This document shows, one piece after another, positions 50,278 through 58,524 of a DNA stretch of 64,000 nucleotides. The stretch lies in contig NZ_KQ434752.1 of assembly GCF_001270745.1 (NCBI RefSeq), positions 41,125 to 105,124 of the forward strand, in the 5' to 3' direction. The notes under the pieces are model-generated. The model was not told the origin of the DNA and did not search any database. It was given only the letters and a program-made list of their open reading frames with translations. Position numbers and translations under genes: made by a program. Every line of letters starts with the position of its first letter. Within the stretch, counting starts at the first letter, position 1. Origin of the DNA: Jiangella muralis (lineage in GTDB: Bacteria > Actinomycetota > Actinomycetes > Jiangellales > Jiangellaceae).

Positions 50278-52611
50278 TTACCGGCCGGGTCCGACGATGA
50301 CCCGGATCGGCGTGGAGGTGCTCGGTGCATGTGCCAGGTCGCCGCCGTACGTCGCGACCAGCTGGTAGAGACCCGGCCCGCCCACGTCGGACGCCTTGAC
50401 GGTGACGGTGGCGGCGCCGTCGCGCAGCTCCCCCGTCGCGACGGCCGCGCCCGGCGACCCGTCGGGCCGGACCCGGTGCAGCGTGACCGCGCCGGTCGGC
50501 TCGCCGGGCGGGCTACCGACCTCGACGCTCACCACGGCCGGCCCGCCGGCCGACGCCGGGCGCAGCCCCGTCGACGCGGTGGTGGAGGTCGGCGCGGGCG
50601 CGATGTCGGGCAGCGTCCGCAGCAGCGCGCCGCCGCTCCCCCAGTACGCGCGGTCCGATCCGTCGAACGCGAGCGTCCGGTAGTACCCGCTGCCCGGCGT
50701 CGCCACGGTCTCGACGGTGTCGGTGCCGGCCGGGATCCGGACGATCGCGCCGCCGGTGTGCCCGTACAGGTCGCCGCCGGGACCGTCGATCAGGCCCAGC
50801 AGCGTGCCGCCCGGGAACGCGCCCAGCACCGTCACGACGCCGGTGGCCGGGTTCATCCGGAACCAGGTCCCGTCCGCCGACCCGTACAGCGTGCCGTCGG
50901 CGGCGGTCTCCAGCGTGAGGATCCGGGTCGCGCCCGGCACCGGCACGACGGACGCGAGCACCGTCCCGTCGTCCGGGTCGACGGTGAGCAGCTGGGCGTC
51001 GCCGCCGGCGTCGGTGTCGTCGCCGTAGCGCGTCGTACCCCCGTAGATCACCCCGTCGCCGGCCGCGACGGAGAAGAAGTGCTGGTCGCCGGCCAGGCCG
51101 CGGAACGACTCGACGGCGTACGTCACCGGGTCGATCGCGGTCAGCGCGCCGCGCAGCGCGCCGTACGCCCCCGACGACGCGACCCAGACCCGGCCGTCCG
51201 GCCCGACCTCCATGTCCCACGGCCGGTACTGGTTGTCACCGACCGGGCCGAGGTCGCGCGGGTTCGACGTCGGCGAACTGCCCGGGTTCCAGGGCTGCGC
51301 CGGGTCGAAGACGGTGACGACGTTGTTGATGTACGAGCCGATGAAGATCTTGCCACCGGTCGTCGTCATGGACAGGATCTCGCCGGTGCGGCCGGGTGCG
51401 ACGTTGCCGTAGACGGTGGTGTCACCGGTGTCGGCGTCGTAACCGAACAGCGCGTTGGTCTCGTAGGTGCCGCCGTAGACGTCGCCGTCCGGGCCCTGGA
51501 CCAGCGCGGTGATGTTCGTCGGGTCGCCCGGCAGCGACAGCTGGTGGGTCCAGACCTCGCCGGTCGCCGGGTTCCACCGGCCGAGCAGCCCGTTGCTGCC
51601 GACGCTGGCGAACCACTGCTGCCCGCCGATCGTCACCGGCTGCATCTGCGCCGCCGACACGAACGTCGGCGCCGTGCCGGTGCTGGTCGTGGCGAGCGTG
51701 TCACCGTCGACGGCGACGATGCCGCCGGGGCCGGTCGCGTAGAAGTCGTTCGGGTCGGCGCCGCCCTGCGCGGCGAAGCCCATCCCGGTGATGCCCAGCA
51801 CCTCGGCGTCGAACGTCATCGTCGCCGCGTCGAACCGGATGATCTTCGAGTCCGGCGTCACCAGCTGCACGTACACCCAGTCGCCGATGCGCAGCGAGTT
51901 GTAGGCGAACGAGTAGTGCTGGTACGCCGCCGGCAGCACCTCGGTCGTCGCGCCGGTGGCGATATCGACGACCAGGACGCTCGCGTCGGTGCCCTGCGCG
52001 ACCACGAGCCGGTTCGCGTCGAGCACCGTCAGGCCCTTGGGGTAGGTGCGGGCGGAGACGACGAGGCGCACGGCGCCGGTGACCGGGTCGTACTCGTAGA
52101 CGCCGGCGCCGGAGTGCACGCCGCAGTAGACCTTGCCGGTGTACGGCGACACCGTGATGCCGAAGCACATGATGCCGGTCGGCATCGTCGCCACCAGCGA
52201 CACGGTGTCGGCGACCGGGTCGTACTCCCAGAGCTGCGACGCGCTGGACGAGTTCAGCGGGCCGAGGTAGATGCGCCCGTCCGGCGCGGCGGCGACGTGG
52301 TAGCCGCCCCACGCGCCGGGCATGGGCAGCTCGGTGCGGACGGCGCCGGTCTCCGGGTCGACGCCGAAGAACGTCACGCCGTCGCTGGGCGCATTGTACG
52401 TGCTGCCGTAGAGGGTCGGGTCGCCGTTGGCGTCGTCGGCGAGGACGGTGTCGAGGACGAGGTAGGTGGAGATGGGGATGCCGAGGTTCTCGACGACACC
52501 GGGCGCGACGGGATCCGCGGGAGCCGCCGCGGCCGGTGCCAGCAGCACCGTCGCGGCGACCGCGGCCAGCGCGGCGAGACGTCGTGGGAATCGTGCACGC
52601 AAGGAAGGCAT
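50278..52611 (-). CDS. Exported large beta-propeller protein, paralogue 2, with C-terminal Ig-like domain
   Basis: A 777-residue protein with a Sec signal (MPSLRARFPRRLAALAAVAATVLLAPAAAA). Residues 40 to about 655 repeat the propeller seen in the 43868 protein with many identical blocks. It has about 100 extra residues at the end: a short linker (APAPTSTTASTGLRP) and an Ig-like beta-sandwich (VVSVEVGSPPGEPTGAVTLH and later YQLVATYGGDLAHAPS) of the kind found at the ends of actinobacterial secreted proteins. No catalytic motif seen. The ATG has AGGAG 4 nt upstream. Its promoter carries module D with two octamers. Confidence 0.76.
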   Translation of the reverse strand: MPSLRARFPRRLAALAAVAATVLLAPAAAAPADPVAPGVVENLGIPISTYLVLDTVLADDANGDPTLYGSTYNAPSDGVTFFGVDPETGAVRTELPMPGAWGGYHVAAAPDGRIYLGPLNSSSASQLWEYDPVADTVSLVATMPTGIMCFGITVSPYTGKVYCGVHSGAGVYEYDPVTGAVRLVVSARTYPKGLTVLDANRLVVAQGTDASVLVVDIATGATTEVLPAAYQHYSFAYNSLRIGDWVYVQLVTPDSKIIRFDAATMTFDAEVLGITGMGFAAQGGADPNDFYATGPGGIVAVDGDTLATTSTGTAPTFVSAAQMQPVTIGGQQWFASVGSNGLLGRWNPATGEVWTHQLSLPGDPTNITALVQGPDGDVYGGTYETNALFGYDADTGDTTVYGNVAPGRTGEILSMTTTGGKIFIGSYINNVVTVFDPAQPWNPGSSPTSNPRDLGPVGDNQYRPWDMEVGPDGRVWVASSGAYGALRGALTAIDPVTYAVESFRGLAGDQHFFSVAAGDGVIYGGTTRYGDDTDAGGDAQLLTVDPDDGTVLASVVPVPGATRILTLETAADGTLYGSADGTWFRMNPATGVVTVLGAFPGGTLLGLIDGPGGDLYGHTGGAIVRIPAGTDTVETVATPGSGYYRTLAFDGSDRAYWGSGGALLRTLPDIAPAPTSTTASTGLRPASAGGPAVVSVEVGSPPGEPTGAVTLHRVRPDGSPGAAVATGELRDGAATVTVKASDVGGPGLYQLVATYGGDLAHAPSTSTPIRVIVGPGR

Positions 52612-52665
52612 GGTGCTCCTGACGGCCGGGGGGACGATTCGGGTGAAGCCAGGACGCTTGCCGTG

Positions 52666-52729
52666 AACCTAGGTGCGCGGCGTACGCGGCGACAGCCGGA
52701 TAGTTGCCCCGAGGGCCGGAGACTTGCCC
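52666..52729 (-). promoter_or_regulatory. GGGCAA-N28-CCTANNNT promoter module D
   Basis: On the minus strand GGGCAAGT (52729-52722), 12 bp, GGGCAACT (52709-52702), exactly 28 bp, CCTAGGTT (52673-52666), then 54 bp to the ATG. The octamers are direct repeats 20 bp apart. The -10 happens to contain ACCTAGGT, half of the other operator family. It lies in the 302-bp gap 52612-52913. Confidence 0.65.
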
Positions 52730-52765
52730 CGTTGCCTCGGCCCCTCGCGTGCTGGTCTGCCGTCA

Positions 52766-52831
52766 CGTCCTGGTTCTGGGTAGCGTTTCCGGGGCCGAAA
52801 GGGCCGAACAACGCCACTGGGAACCAGGACG
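52766..52831 (-). terminator. Possible terminator of the AraC-amidohydrolase operon
   Basis: An 11-bp perfect inverted repeat (CGTCCTGGTTC at 52766-52776, complement at 52821-52831) enclosing a smaller GGGGCC-GAAA-GGGCC structure. It lies 83 bp after the amidohydrolase stop and upstream of module D. Confidence 0.4.
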
Positions 52832-52913
52832 CGACGCAGGACCAGGACGCCGGGCCCGCCGCGCACCTCGAAAACGCGTCGGCCCGCCTCCGGACGAACG
52901 CCGCCCGGCCGGG

Positions 52914-53804
52914 TCAACCGGCGTGGAAGAAACGCTTCCAGTTCTCGTGCACGATCTGGTCCTGCACGTCCACCGGCAGCGTCGGCAGCGGCGTCCCGGC
53001 GACGACGTCGTTCACCCGGCGCAACCCCTCCAGGGTCTGCTGCACCGTGGCGCTCGGGAAGTCCGACGCGAACAGCAGCTTGCCCGTCACGCCGTACTCG
53101 AACGCCGTCGTCATCGCGTGCCAGAACCGGTACGGCCGGTAGTGCAGTGCGGAGATGTCGGCGTAGACGTTGGGCGCCTTGCGCATCAGCGCGACGACGT
53201 CCTCCTCCCACGGGTGGCCGAGGTGCGCGATGATCACCCGCAGCGACGGGAACCGCATGACCAGCCGTTCCAGCAGCAGCGGCTGGGCGAACTCCAGCCG
53301 CGCCGTCGTCGGGAAGGTGGTGCCCTGGTGGACGATGACGGGCAGGTCGTGCCGCGCGCAGTACTCGAACACGCCCCACAGTGACGTGTCGCGCGGGTCC
53401 CAGTGCTGGTACGTCGGGCCGACCTTGAGGCCGCGCAGGCCGAGGTCCTCGACACAGCGGACCAGCTCGTCGACGGCGCCGGGCTCGCCCGGGTTCACCG
53501 ACGCCCACCCCTCGAGCCGGTCCGGGTGCTCCCGGACGTACGACGCGATGACGTCGTTGGGCACGTCGAACCCGGTCGGCTTGGCGGCCATCCCGAACAC
53601 GACGACGCGGTCCGCCTGCTGCGCCGCCGCCCAATGCTCTGACGGCGTGGAGTCGTAGCAGTGCAGGTCGAGGTGGGCGGCGTTGGTGAGACCGCCGCTG
53701 CGCTCGAGCTTGACCAGCTTCGCGGCCAGCGCCTCGCCGGCGGTGCGGTCGCTGATGTGGTCCGGGTACCACATCACGTGCGTGTGGACGTCGACGACGG
53801 CCAT
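52914..53804 (-). CDS. Amidohydrolase-2 family hydrolase
   Basis: A 296-residue TIM-barrel hydrolase. VVDVHTHVMWYPDH gives HxH near the N-terminus; LKVGPTYQHWDPRD, LPVIVHQGTTFP, RVIIAHLGHPWEED and LLFASDFPSATVQQ supply the remaining metal His residues and the catalytic Asp. Relatives are lactonases and gamma-resorcylate or ACMSD-type decarboxylases. The ATG overlaps the AraC stop by 1 nt (TGATG), so it is made with the regulator. Cytosolic. Confidence 0.85.
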   Translation of the reverse strand: MAVVDVHTHVMWYPDHISDRTAGEALAAKLVKLERSGGLTNAAHLDLHCYDSTPSEHWAAAQQADRVVVFGMAAKPTGFDVPNDVIASYVREHPDRLEGWASVNPGEPGAVDELVRCVEDLGLRGLKVGPTYQHWDPRDTSLWGVFEYCARHDLPVIVHQGTTFPTTARLEFAQPLLLERLVMRFPSLRVIIAHLGHPWEEDVVALMRKAPNVYADISALHYRPYRFWHAMTTAFEYGVTGKLLFASDFPSATVQQTLEGLRRVNDVVAGTPLPTLPVDVQDQIVHENWKRFFHAG

Positions 53805-54997
53805 CAGCCGACCGCCCGCAGCACCGGCGTCGTGACCTGGCGGCGGTACTCGCTCGGTGTCACGTGGAAGGTCCGCTTGAACAGCTCGCGGAACCGCTTC
53901 GGCGCCTGGTAGCCGACCTGCTCGGCGACCAGCTCGACCGGCAGGTCGGTCTCGGCCAGCAGCCGCCGCCCGTGCCGCATCCGCACCGCCGTCAGGTATT
54001 TGAGGAACGTGGTGCCGAGTTCGCGCTGGAACAGGTGGCTGATGTAGTACGGGCTGACGAACACCGCCTCGCTGACGGTGACCAGCCGCAGGTCGTCGGC
54101 GTAGTGGTCCTGGATGTGCCGCTCGACGACGGCGAGGACGTGCCGGGCCGGCGACGGCGCGGCGTGCGAGGCGACGATCCGCGGCAGCAGTTGCTCCAGC
54201 CACAGCACCAGGTAGGAACGGTCGTGGATGTCGTACATCTCGGCCACCTCGTTGAGCGGCAGCCGCGAACAGGCCGCGATCCAGTCCGTCGAGCCGTCCG
54301 ACAACCGGCGTTGCCCCGCCACCTCCAGCGCGTACAGCACCTCGGCGGCCAGCCACTCGCGCAGCACGTCCGGCGTCACACCGTCGACGGCGCTGACCCG
54401 CTCGATCCAGGACCGCAGCGTCGCCACCGCGCCGGTCGCGTCGCCGCGGCGGATGCAGCGGGCCAGCCGTTCCTCCACCCGGTCCGGCACCGGCACCGGC
54501 CCGGCTCCGGCCGCCCGCGCGACCCGCACGTCGGCGAGGTCGTACACCGCGTCGCCGCCGCTGACCAGCTTGTGGTCCAGCGCGGCCACCGCCTCCGCCG
54601 TCGCCGCCTCGACCCGCGCCGGCCCGGTGCTGGTCCGGCTGATGCCCACCGTCACGGCCACCCCGCAGGCGGCCTGGACGCGGTCGCGCACGAGCGCGGC
54701 GAACCGCCGCCCGGTGGCGCGCAGCTCGGTCGGGTCGGCGCCGTGGAAGGTCACCATCCAGGCGTCCGGCGGGACGGCGACGACGGCGCCGTGCCGCTCC
54801 GGCGCGTAGCCGGCGGCGCAGCGTTCGACGGCGGCCGCGGCGGCCTCCAGCATGCCCGCCGCCCACTCGTCGCCGCGGGACAGCCGGTTCACCTCGAAGT
54901 CGTCGATGTCGGCCAGGACCACGAGCACGTGGCCCTCGTCACCGGCCTGGTCCGGCACGGTGATCGCCTGGCCGAGGACGGTCGAGTGGTGTCGCAT
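53804..54997 (-). CDS. AraC-family regulator with degenerate GGDEF-like N-terminal domain
   Basis: A 397-residue protein. Residues 15-165 resemble a nucleotide-cyclase/GGDEF fold (VLVVLADIDDFEVNRLSRGDEWAAGML, then VAVTVGISRT) but without a GGDEF sequence, so a sensing role is likely. A helical middle (175-290) follows. The C-terminal about 100 residues are two AraC helix-turn-helices: VSEAVFVSPYYISHLFQRELGTTFLKYLTAVRM and LVAEQVGYQAPKRFRELFKRTFHVTPSEYRR. Start ATG with GGAGGAG upstream. It is divergent from the 55117 operon and cotranscribed with an amidohydrolase gene. AraC activators bind direct repeats about 21 bp apart near -35, so it is the best candidate for the GGGCAA modules; this is inference. 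Confidence 0.82.
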   Translation of the reverse strand: MRHHSTVLGQAITVPDQAGDEGHVLVVLADIDDFEVNRLSRGDEWAAGMLEAAAAAVERCAAGYAPERHGAVVAVPPDAWMVTFHGADPTELRATGRRFAALVRDRVQAACGVAVTVGISRTSTGPARVEAATAEAVAALDHKLVSGGDAVYDLADVRVARAAGAGPVPVPDRVEERLARCIRRGDATGAVATLRSWIERVSAVDGVTPDVLREWLAAEVLYALEVAGQRRLSDGSTDWIAACSRLPLNEVAEMYDIHDRSYLVLWLEQLLPRIVASHAAPSPARHVLAVVERHIQDHYADDLRLVTVSEAVFVSPYYISHLFQRELGTTFLKYLTAVRMRHGRRLLAETDLPVELVAEQVGYQAPKRFRELFKRTFHVTPSEYRRQVTTPVLRAVG

Positions 54998-55075
54998 GGC
55001 TCCTCCAGTGATCGGCTCGCCCGCTGCCGGCACCCCTTGACCGACGCGGAACGGGCTGTTCAGTAGCCGCTGATG

Positions 55076-55089
55076 TCTGATATACCAGA
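55076..55089. promoter_or_regulatory. TCTGATATACCAGA operator between araC-type and DapA-type genes
   Basis: A 14-bp inverted repeat (12 of 14 positions symmetric) of the TGGTATACCA kind bound by many FCD-type GntR proteins. It lies 27 bp before the GTG of the 55117 operon, which carries its own GntR gene, and in the divergent promoter of the AraC gene. It is unlike the ACCTA...TAGGT sites, so it probably belongs to the 58518 regulator. Confidence 0.5.
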
Positions 55090-55116
55090 GCCGTCCCCTT
55101 CGTGGAAAGGCCAACC

Positions 55117-56034
55117 GTGGATCTGCAGAACTTGCGCGCCTCGCTGCGCGGCGTCCTCGCCTTCGCCCCGACGTCGATGCACGACGACGGCGCCCTCGAC
55201 CTCGACAGCCAGCGCAGTCACGTGGCCTTCCTCGCCGGCAGCGGCGTCGGGGCGGTCGTGGTCGGCGGTGGCGTCGGCGAGTTCTACGCGCTGGACGAGC
55301 CGGAATACGCGGCGCTGGTCCGCGAGAGCGTCGACGCCGTCGGCGGCCGGGTGCCGGTGCTGGCCGGCGTCGGGCACTCGACCGCGATCGCCTCCCGGCT
55401 GGCCCGCATCGCGGCGGACGCCGGGGCCGACGGGCTCATGGTCAACCCGCTGTACTTCGTCACGCCGGACCGCGACGGCATGGTCCGCCACTACCGCGAG
55501 ATCGGCGCCGCGTCCGGCCTGGGCATGATCGTGTTCAGCACGACCGGCGCGGTCTACGACGACGCCGACCTCGAGCGGCTGGCCGAGGTCGAGGCCGCGG
55601 TCGCGGTGAAGGACGAGGCCGGCGACCAGGAGTTGTTCGCCCGCTGCGTCCAGCGGCTCGGCGACCGGTACGTCTGGATCAACGGCATGGCCGAACTGCC
55701 CGCCGTCGACTACGCCCGCCTGGGCGCGGTCGCGATGACCTCCGGCCTGGTCAACCTCGACCCGGACGTCGCGCTGGCCGTGTGGGCGGCCGCGCTGGAC
55801 GGCGACGCCGAGCGGCACGCGACGCTGCTGCGCGAGCGGATCGCCCCGATCGCGGAGCTGCGCGCGGCCCGCCCGGGGTACCACATCACCGTCATCAAGG
55901 AGGCCATGCACCTGCTCGGACGGGGCGGGCCGGCGGTGCGGCTGCCGCTGCTGCCGCTGCGCCCGGAGGACCGCGCCGCGCTGGCCGAGCACCTGGACCG
56001 CTGTGGCTACCGCCGCCCGGAGCCCGTCGCGTGA
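55117..56034 (+). CDS. DapA-family protein lacking the usual tyrosine
   Basis: A 305-residue dihydrodipicolinate-synthase-superfamily protein. The Schiff-base lysine is present in AVAVKDEAGDQ, and the carboxylate loop reads GGGVGEFYAL, as in 5-dehydro-4-deoxyglucarate dehydratases. The strand that normally supplies the catalytic Tyr reads MIVFSTTGAVYD, so that Tyr is missing or replaced. The sugar-acid dehydratase/decarboxylase branch is more likely than an aldolase. I start at GTG 55117 with AAAGG upstream; GTG 55102 is an alternative. It is the first gene of a six-gene operon, joined by GTGA to the next gene. Confidence 0.78.
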   Translation: MDLQNLRASLRGVLAFAPTSMHDDGALDLDSQRSHVAFLAGSGVGAVVVGGGVGEFYALDEPEYAALVRESVDAVGGRVPVLAGVGHSTAIASRLARIAADAGADGLMVNPLYFVTPDRDGMVRHYREIGAASGLGMIVFSTTGAVYDDADLERLAEVEAAVAVKDEAGDQELFARCVQRLGDRYVWINGMAELPAVDYARLGAVAMTSGLVNLDPDVALAVWAAALDGDAERHATLLRERIAPIAELRAARPGYHITVIKEAMHLLGRGGPAVRLPLLPLRPEDRAALAEHLDRCGYRRPEPVA

Positions 56035-56765
56035 CAACGGACGCCCACGTCGCCGCCGGCGAGCACCCCAGCCTGCCGACGCTCGGCGTCGACGACCTGC
56101 TGCGGGCGCTGGACGGCGGCGGCGTCGACCGGGCCGTGCTCGGCCCGGTCGGGCGCTGGCTCGCCGTCGACAACGAGGACGGCAACCGCACGCTGGCGAG
56201 CTGGTGCGACGCGCACCCGGACCGGCTGGCGCACTGGGCCACCGTCAACCCCTGGTACGGCGACCGCGCGGTGGCGGAGCTGCGCAGAGCGTTCGCCGCG
56301 GGCGCGCGCGGGCTGAAGCTGGCGCCGTCCGTGCAGGGATTCGGGCTGCTGTCGCCGCTGCTGGAGCCGGTGCTCGACGTCGCCGAGGAGCACGGCCGGC
56401 CGGTCTACGTCGTCACCGGCGTGCCGGTGGCGAGCGAGCCGCTGCAGCTGGCCGAGCTGGCGCTGCGCCGTCCCGGCGTCACGTTCGTCATGGGCCGGTC
56501 CGGGCGCACCGACTTCTCCCTCGACCTCATGCCCGCGCTGAGCACCGGCCCGAACCTGGTGGCCGAGACGGCGTACAACGGGGCGTCGCTGATCGCCGGT
56601 ATGGTCGCCGCGCTGGGCGCCGATCGGGTGCTGTTCAGCAGCGACGTGCCGTTCAACGACCTCGCGCCGGAGCTGGAGCGGGTCGACCGCGCCGGACTGG
56701 CCGGCCCGGACCGCGCCGCGGTGCTCGGCGGCACCGCCGCGACGCTGCTGGGGGTGGCCGCGTGA
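56031..56765 (+). CDS. Amidohydrolase-fold protein without metal ligands (pseudo-enzyme)
   Basis: A 244-residue amidohydrolase-2-like protein in which the ligands are lost: TTDAHVAAG instead of DxHxHxG, GLKLAPSVQGF instead of KLHP, VYVVTGVP where the second-strand His belongs, and FVMGRSGRTD where the third belongs. Only the SSDVPF near the C-terminus keeps an Asp. The fold and length look normal, so it is a structural or regulatory partner rather than debris. It overlaps both neighbours by 4 nt, and the next gene encodes an intact relative. The same pair is fused in the 38484 protein. Confidence 0.75.
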   Translation: MTTDAHVAAGEHPSLPTLGVDDLLRALDGGGVDRAVLGPVGRWLAVDNEDGNRTLASWCDAHPDRLAHWATVNPWYGDRAVAELRRAFAAGARGLKLAPSVQGFGLLSPLLEPVLDVAEEHGRPVYVVTGVPVASEPLQLAELALRRPGVTFVMGRSGRTDFSLDLMPALSTGPNLVAETAYNGASLIAGMVAALGADRVLFSSDVPFNDLAPELERVDRAGLAGPDRAAVLGGTAATLLGVAA

Positions 56766-57514
56766 GCTTCGTCGACCTGCACACCCACCTGCCGTCCGCG
56801 TCCGCGCCGGAGTGGGCGTCGTGGCGGCAGTCCGGCGTGCTGGCCGAGATGGACCGGTTCGGCATCGCCCGGGCCGCCGTCATGACGCTGGACGGGCTCG
56901 GCTACGACGCGGTGAGCGGCAACGACGTCGTCGCCCAGGTGTGCGCGGGGTCGGACGGGCGGCTGCTCCCGTTCGGCAGCGTCGACCCGCGCCGGCCGGA
57001 CGCCGCCGACGAACTGCGCCGCTGCGCCGACCGCGGCTTCCACGCGATCAAGCTGCACCCGTGGATGCAGGGATTCTCGCCGCTGGAGACGTACATGGAC
57101 CCGGTGGCGGAGGCGGCGATCGAGCGCGGGCTGCCGTTGGTCCTGCACGACGGCACCCCGCCGTACGCGTCGCCGTTGCAGATCGCCCGGCTGGCGGCCC
57201 GGTTCCCGGAGCTGACGGTGGTGCTGGCGCACGGCGGCCTGTTCGACCTGTGGGAGGACGCCGTCGCCGCGGCCCTGCGGTACCCGAACGTGCACATCAC
57301 GATGTGCGGGACGGCGCCGCGGGCGGTGTTCCGGGAGATCAGCCGGCGGGTGCCGGCGGCGAAGCTGACGCTGGGCACCGACGGCGGCTTCGGCGACCCG
57401 GACCTGCGCCGGCACCGACTGTCCGTGCATCGTGCCATCCTGGCGGAACTGCCGGACGACGACGCCGCCGCGCTGGCACACCGCAACGCCGAACGACTCC
57501 TGGGGCTGACGTGA
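56762..57514 (+). CDS. Amidohydrolase-2 family hydrolase (intact)
   Basis: A 250-residue hydrolase with every expected ligand: FVDLHTHLPS, AIKLHPWMQGF, PLVLHDGTPP, VVLAHGGLFDLW and LTLGTDGGFGDP. It is slightly short for the family. The partner of the ligand-free protein just upstream, with a GTGA junction. A lactone, imide or decarboxylation reaction on a ring-opened or cyclic acid is plausible. Confidence 0.85.
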   Translation: MSFVDLHTHLPSASAPEWASWRQSGVLAEMDRFGIARAAVMTLDGLGYDAVSGNDVVAQVCAGSDGRLLPFGSVDPRRPDAADELRRCADRGFHAIKLHPWMQGFSPLETYMDPVAEAAIERGLPLVLHDGTPPYASPLQIARLAARFPELTVVLAHGGLFDLWEDAVAAALRYPNVHITMCGTAPRAVFREISRRVPAAKLTLGTDGGFGDPDLRRHRLSVHRAILAELPDDDAAALAHRNAERLLGLT

Positions 57515-58524
57515 GCGTAGAAACCCTGCCGATGGTGCAGGTGGGCTGCGGCGACATCGCGACGACGGGGCACCTGCCGGCGCTGGACCGCTCCCCCGCC
57601 GTCACGCTGGTGGGCGTCGTCGACGTCGTCCCCGAGCATCGCGACGCCGCCGCCGCGGCCTACGGCGTCCCCGCCTGGACGGACCTCGGCCCGGCCGTCG
57701 CGGCGGGCGCACGGGCCGCCGTCGTCGCCGTCCCGCCGCACGTCGCGCCGGAGCTGACGCTGGCCGCCGTCGACGCCGGGCTGGACGTGCTGTGCGAGAA
57801 GCCGATGGCCGTCGACCTCGCGTCGGCGCAGCGGGTGCACGACGCCGGGCGAGCGGCCGGGCGGATCGTCCAGATCGGCTTCAAGAACCGGTTCTCGCCG
57901 CTGGTCCGGGCCGCGCGGCGGTGGCTGGACGACGGCCTGATCGGGTCGCCGGTCGTGTACACGCTGGCCGGCTTCGACGAGCGCTACGACGCCGCCGACA
58001 CCGTCCACACCGGGCGCATCCAGGAGTTCCTCGCCCACGGGCCGTCCTACCTGCACGAGGGCGCGCACCTGGCCGACTACGTCGCGTACCTGACCGGCGC
58101 GTCGCCGGTGCGGGTGCGCGCCGCCGGGCTGCGGTCGCGGCCGTCGTTCCGGGGCGAGAACTTCGCGTCCACGCTGGTCGACTATGACAACGGCGACGTC
58201 GCCCGCATGGAGGTGGGCTGGTTCTTCCCCACCTCGCCGAAGGGCGACTTCCGCATCCTCGGGCCGCGCGGCGTCGCGCTGATCGACCGGCCCGAGCAGG
58301 TGGCCACGCTGACCACCCGCGAGGACGGCACGCTGCGCACCGAGGAGGTGCGGTTCGAGCGGCCGTGGAACGACGAGTGCTTCGACCGGCAGCTGGCCCA
58401 TTTCGTCGAGTGCGTGCGCACCCGGGCCGAGCCGGAGACGTCGACGGCGGCCGGGCTCGCGTCGCTGCGCATCGGGGCGGCCGTGACGGAGTCGCTGCGA
58501 GAGGGGACGGTGGTGGCATGGTGA
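57511..58524 (+). CDS. Gfo/Idh/MocA-family oxidoreductase
   Basis: A 337-residue dehydrogenase. The cofactor loop reads VGCGDIATTGHLPAL, then AAVVAVPPHVAPEL and the canonical VLCEKPMAVDLASAQ with the catalytic Lys; HGPSYLHEGAHLADYVAYLTG is the substrate helix with the conserved His. GTG start overlapping the previous stop by 4 nt. The third Gfo/Idh member in the window; the three differ in the EKP motif and in length, so they are not recent copies. Confidence 0.86.
   Translation: MSVETLPMVQVGCGDIATTGHLPALDRSPAVTLVGVVDVVPEHRDAAAAAYGVPAWTDLGPAVAAGARAAVVAVPPHVAPELTLAAVDAGLDVLCEKPMAVDLASAQRVHDAGRAAGRIVQIGFKNRFSPLVRAARRWLDDGLIGSPVVYTLAGFDERYDAADTVHTGRIQEFLAHGPSYLHEGAHLADYVAYLTGASPVRVRAAGLRSRPSFRGENFASTLVDYDNGDVARMEVGWFFPTSPKGDFRILGPRGVALIDRPEQVATLTTREDGTLRTEEVRFERPWNDECFDRQLAHFVECVRTRAEPETSTAAGLASLRIGAAVTESLREGTVVAW

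Noticed and set aside
52666-52673. ACCTAGGT before the 52611 gene as another GntR (O-type) site
   Set aside because: Only half of the 15-bp palindrome is present; the sequence is better explained as the -10 of module D.
50086-53142. A 1018-codon plus-strand open frame opposite the second large propeller
   Set aside because: Antisense shadow; composition is Arg/Val/Gly-rich, and the minus strand has a clear signal peptide and propeller repeats.
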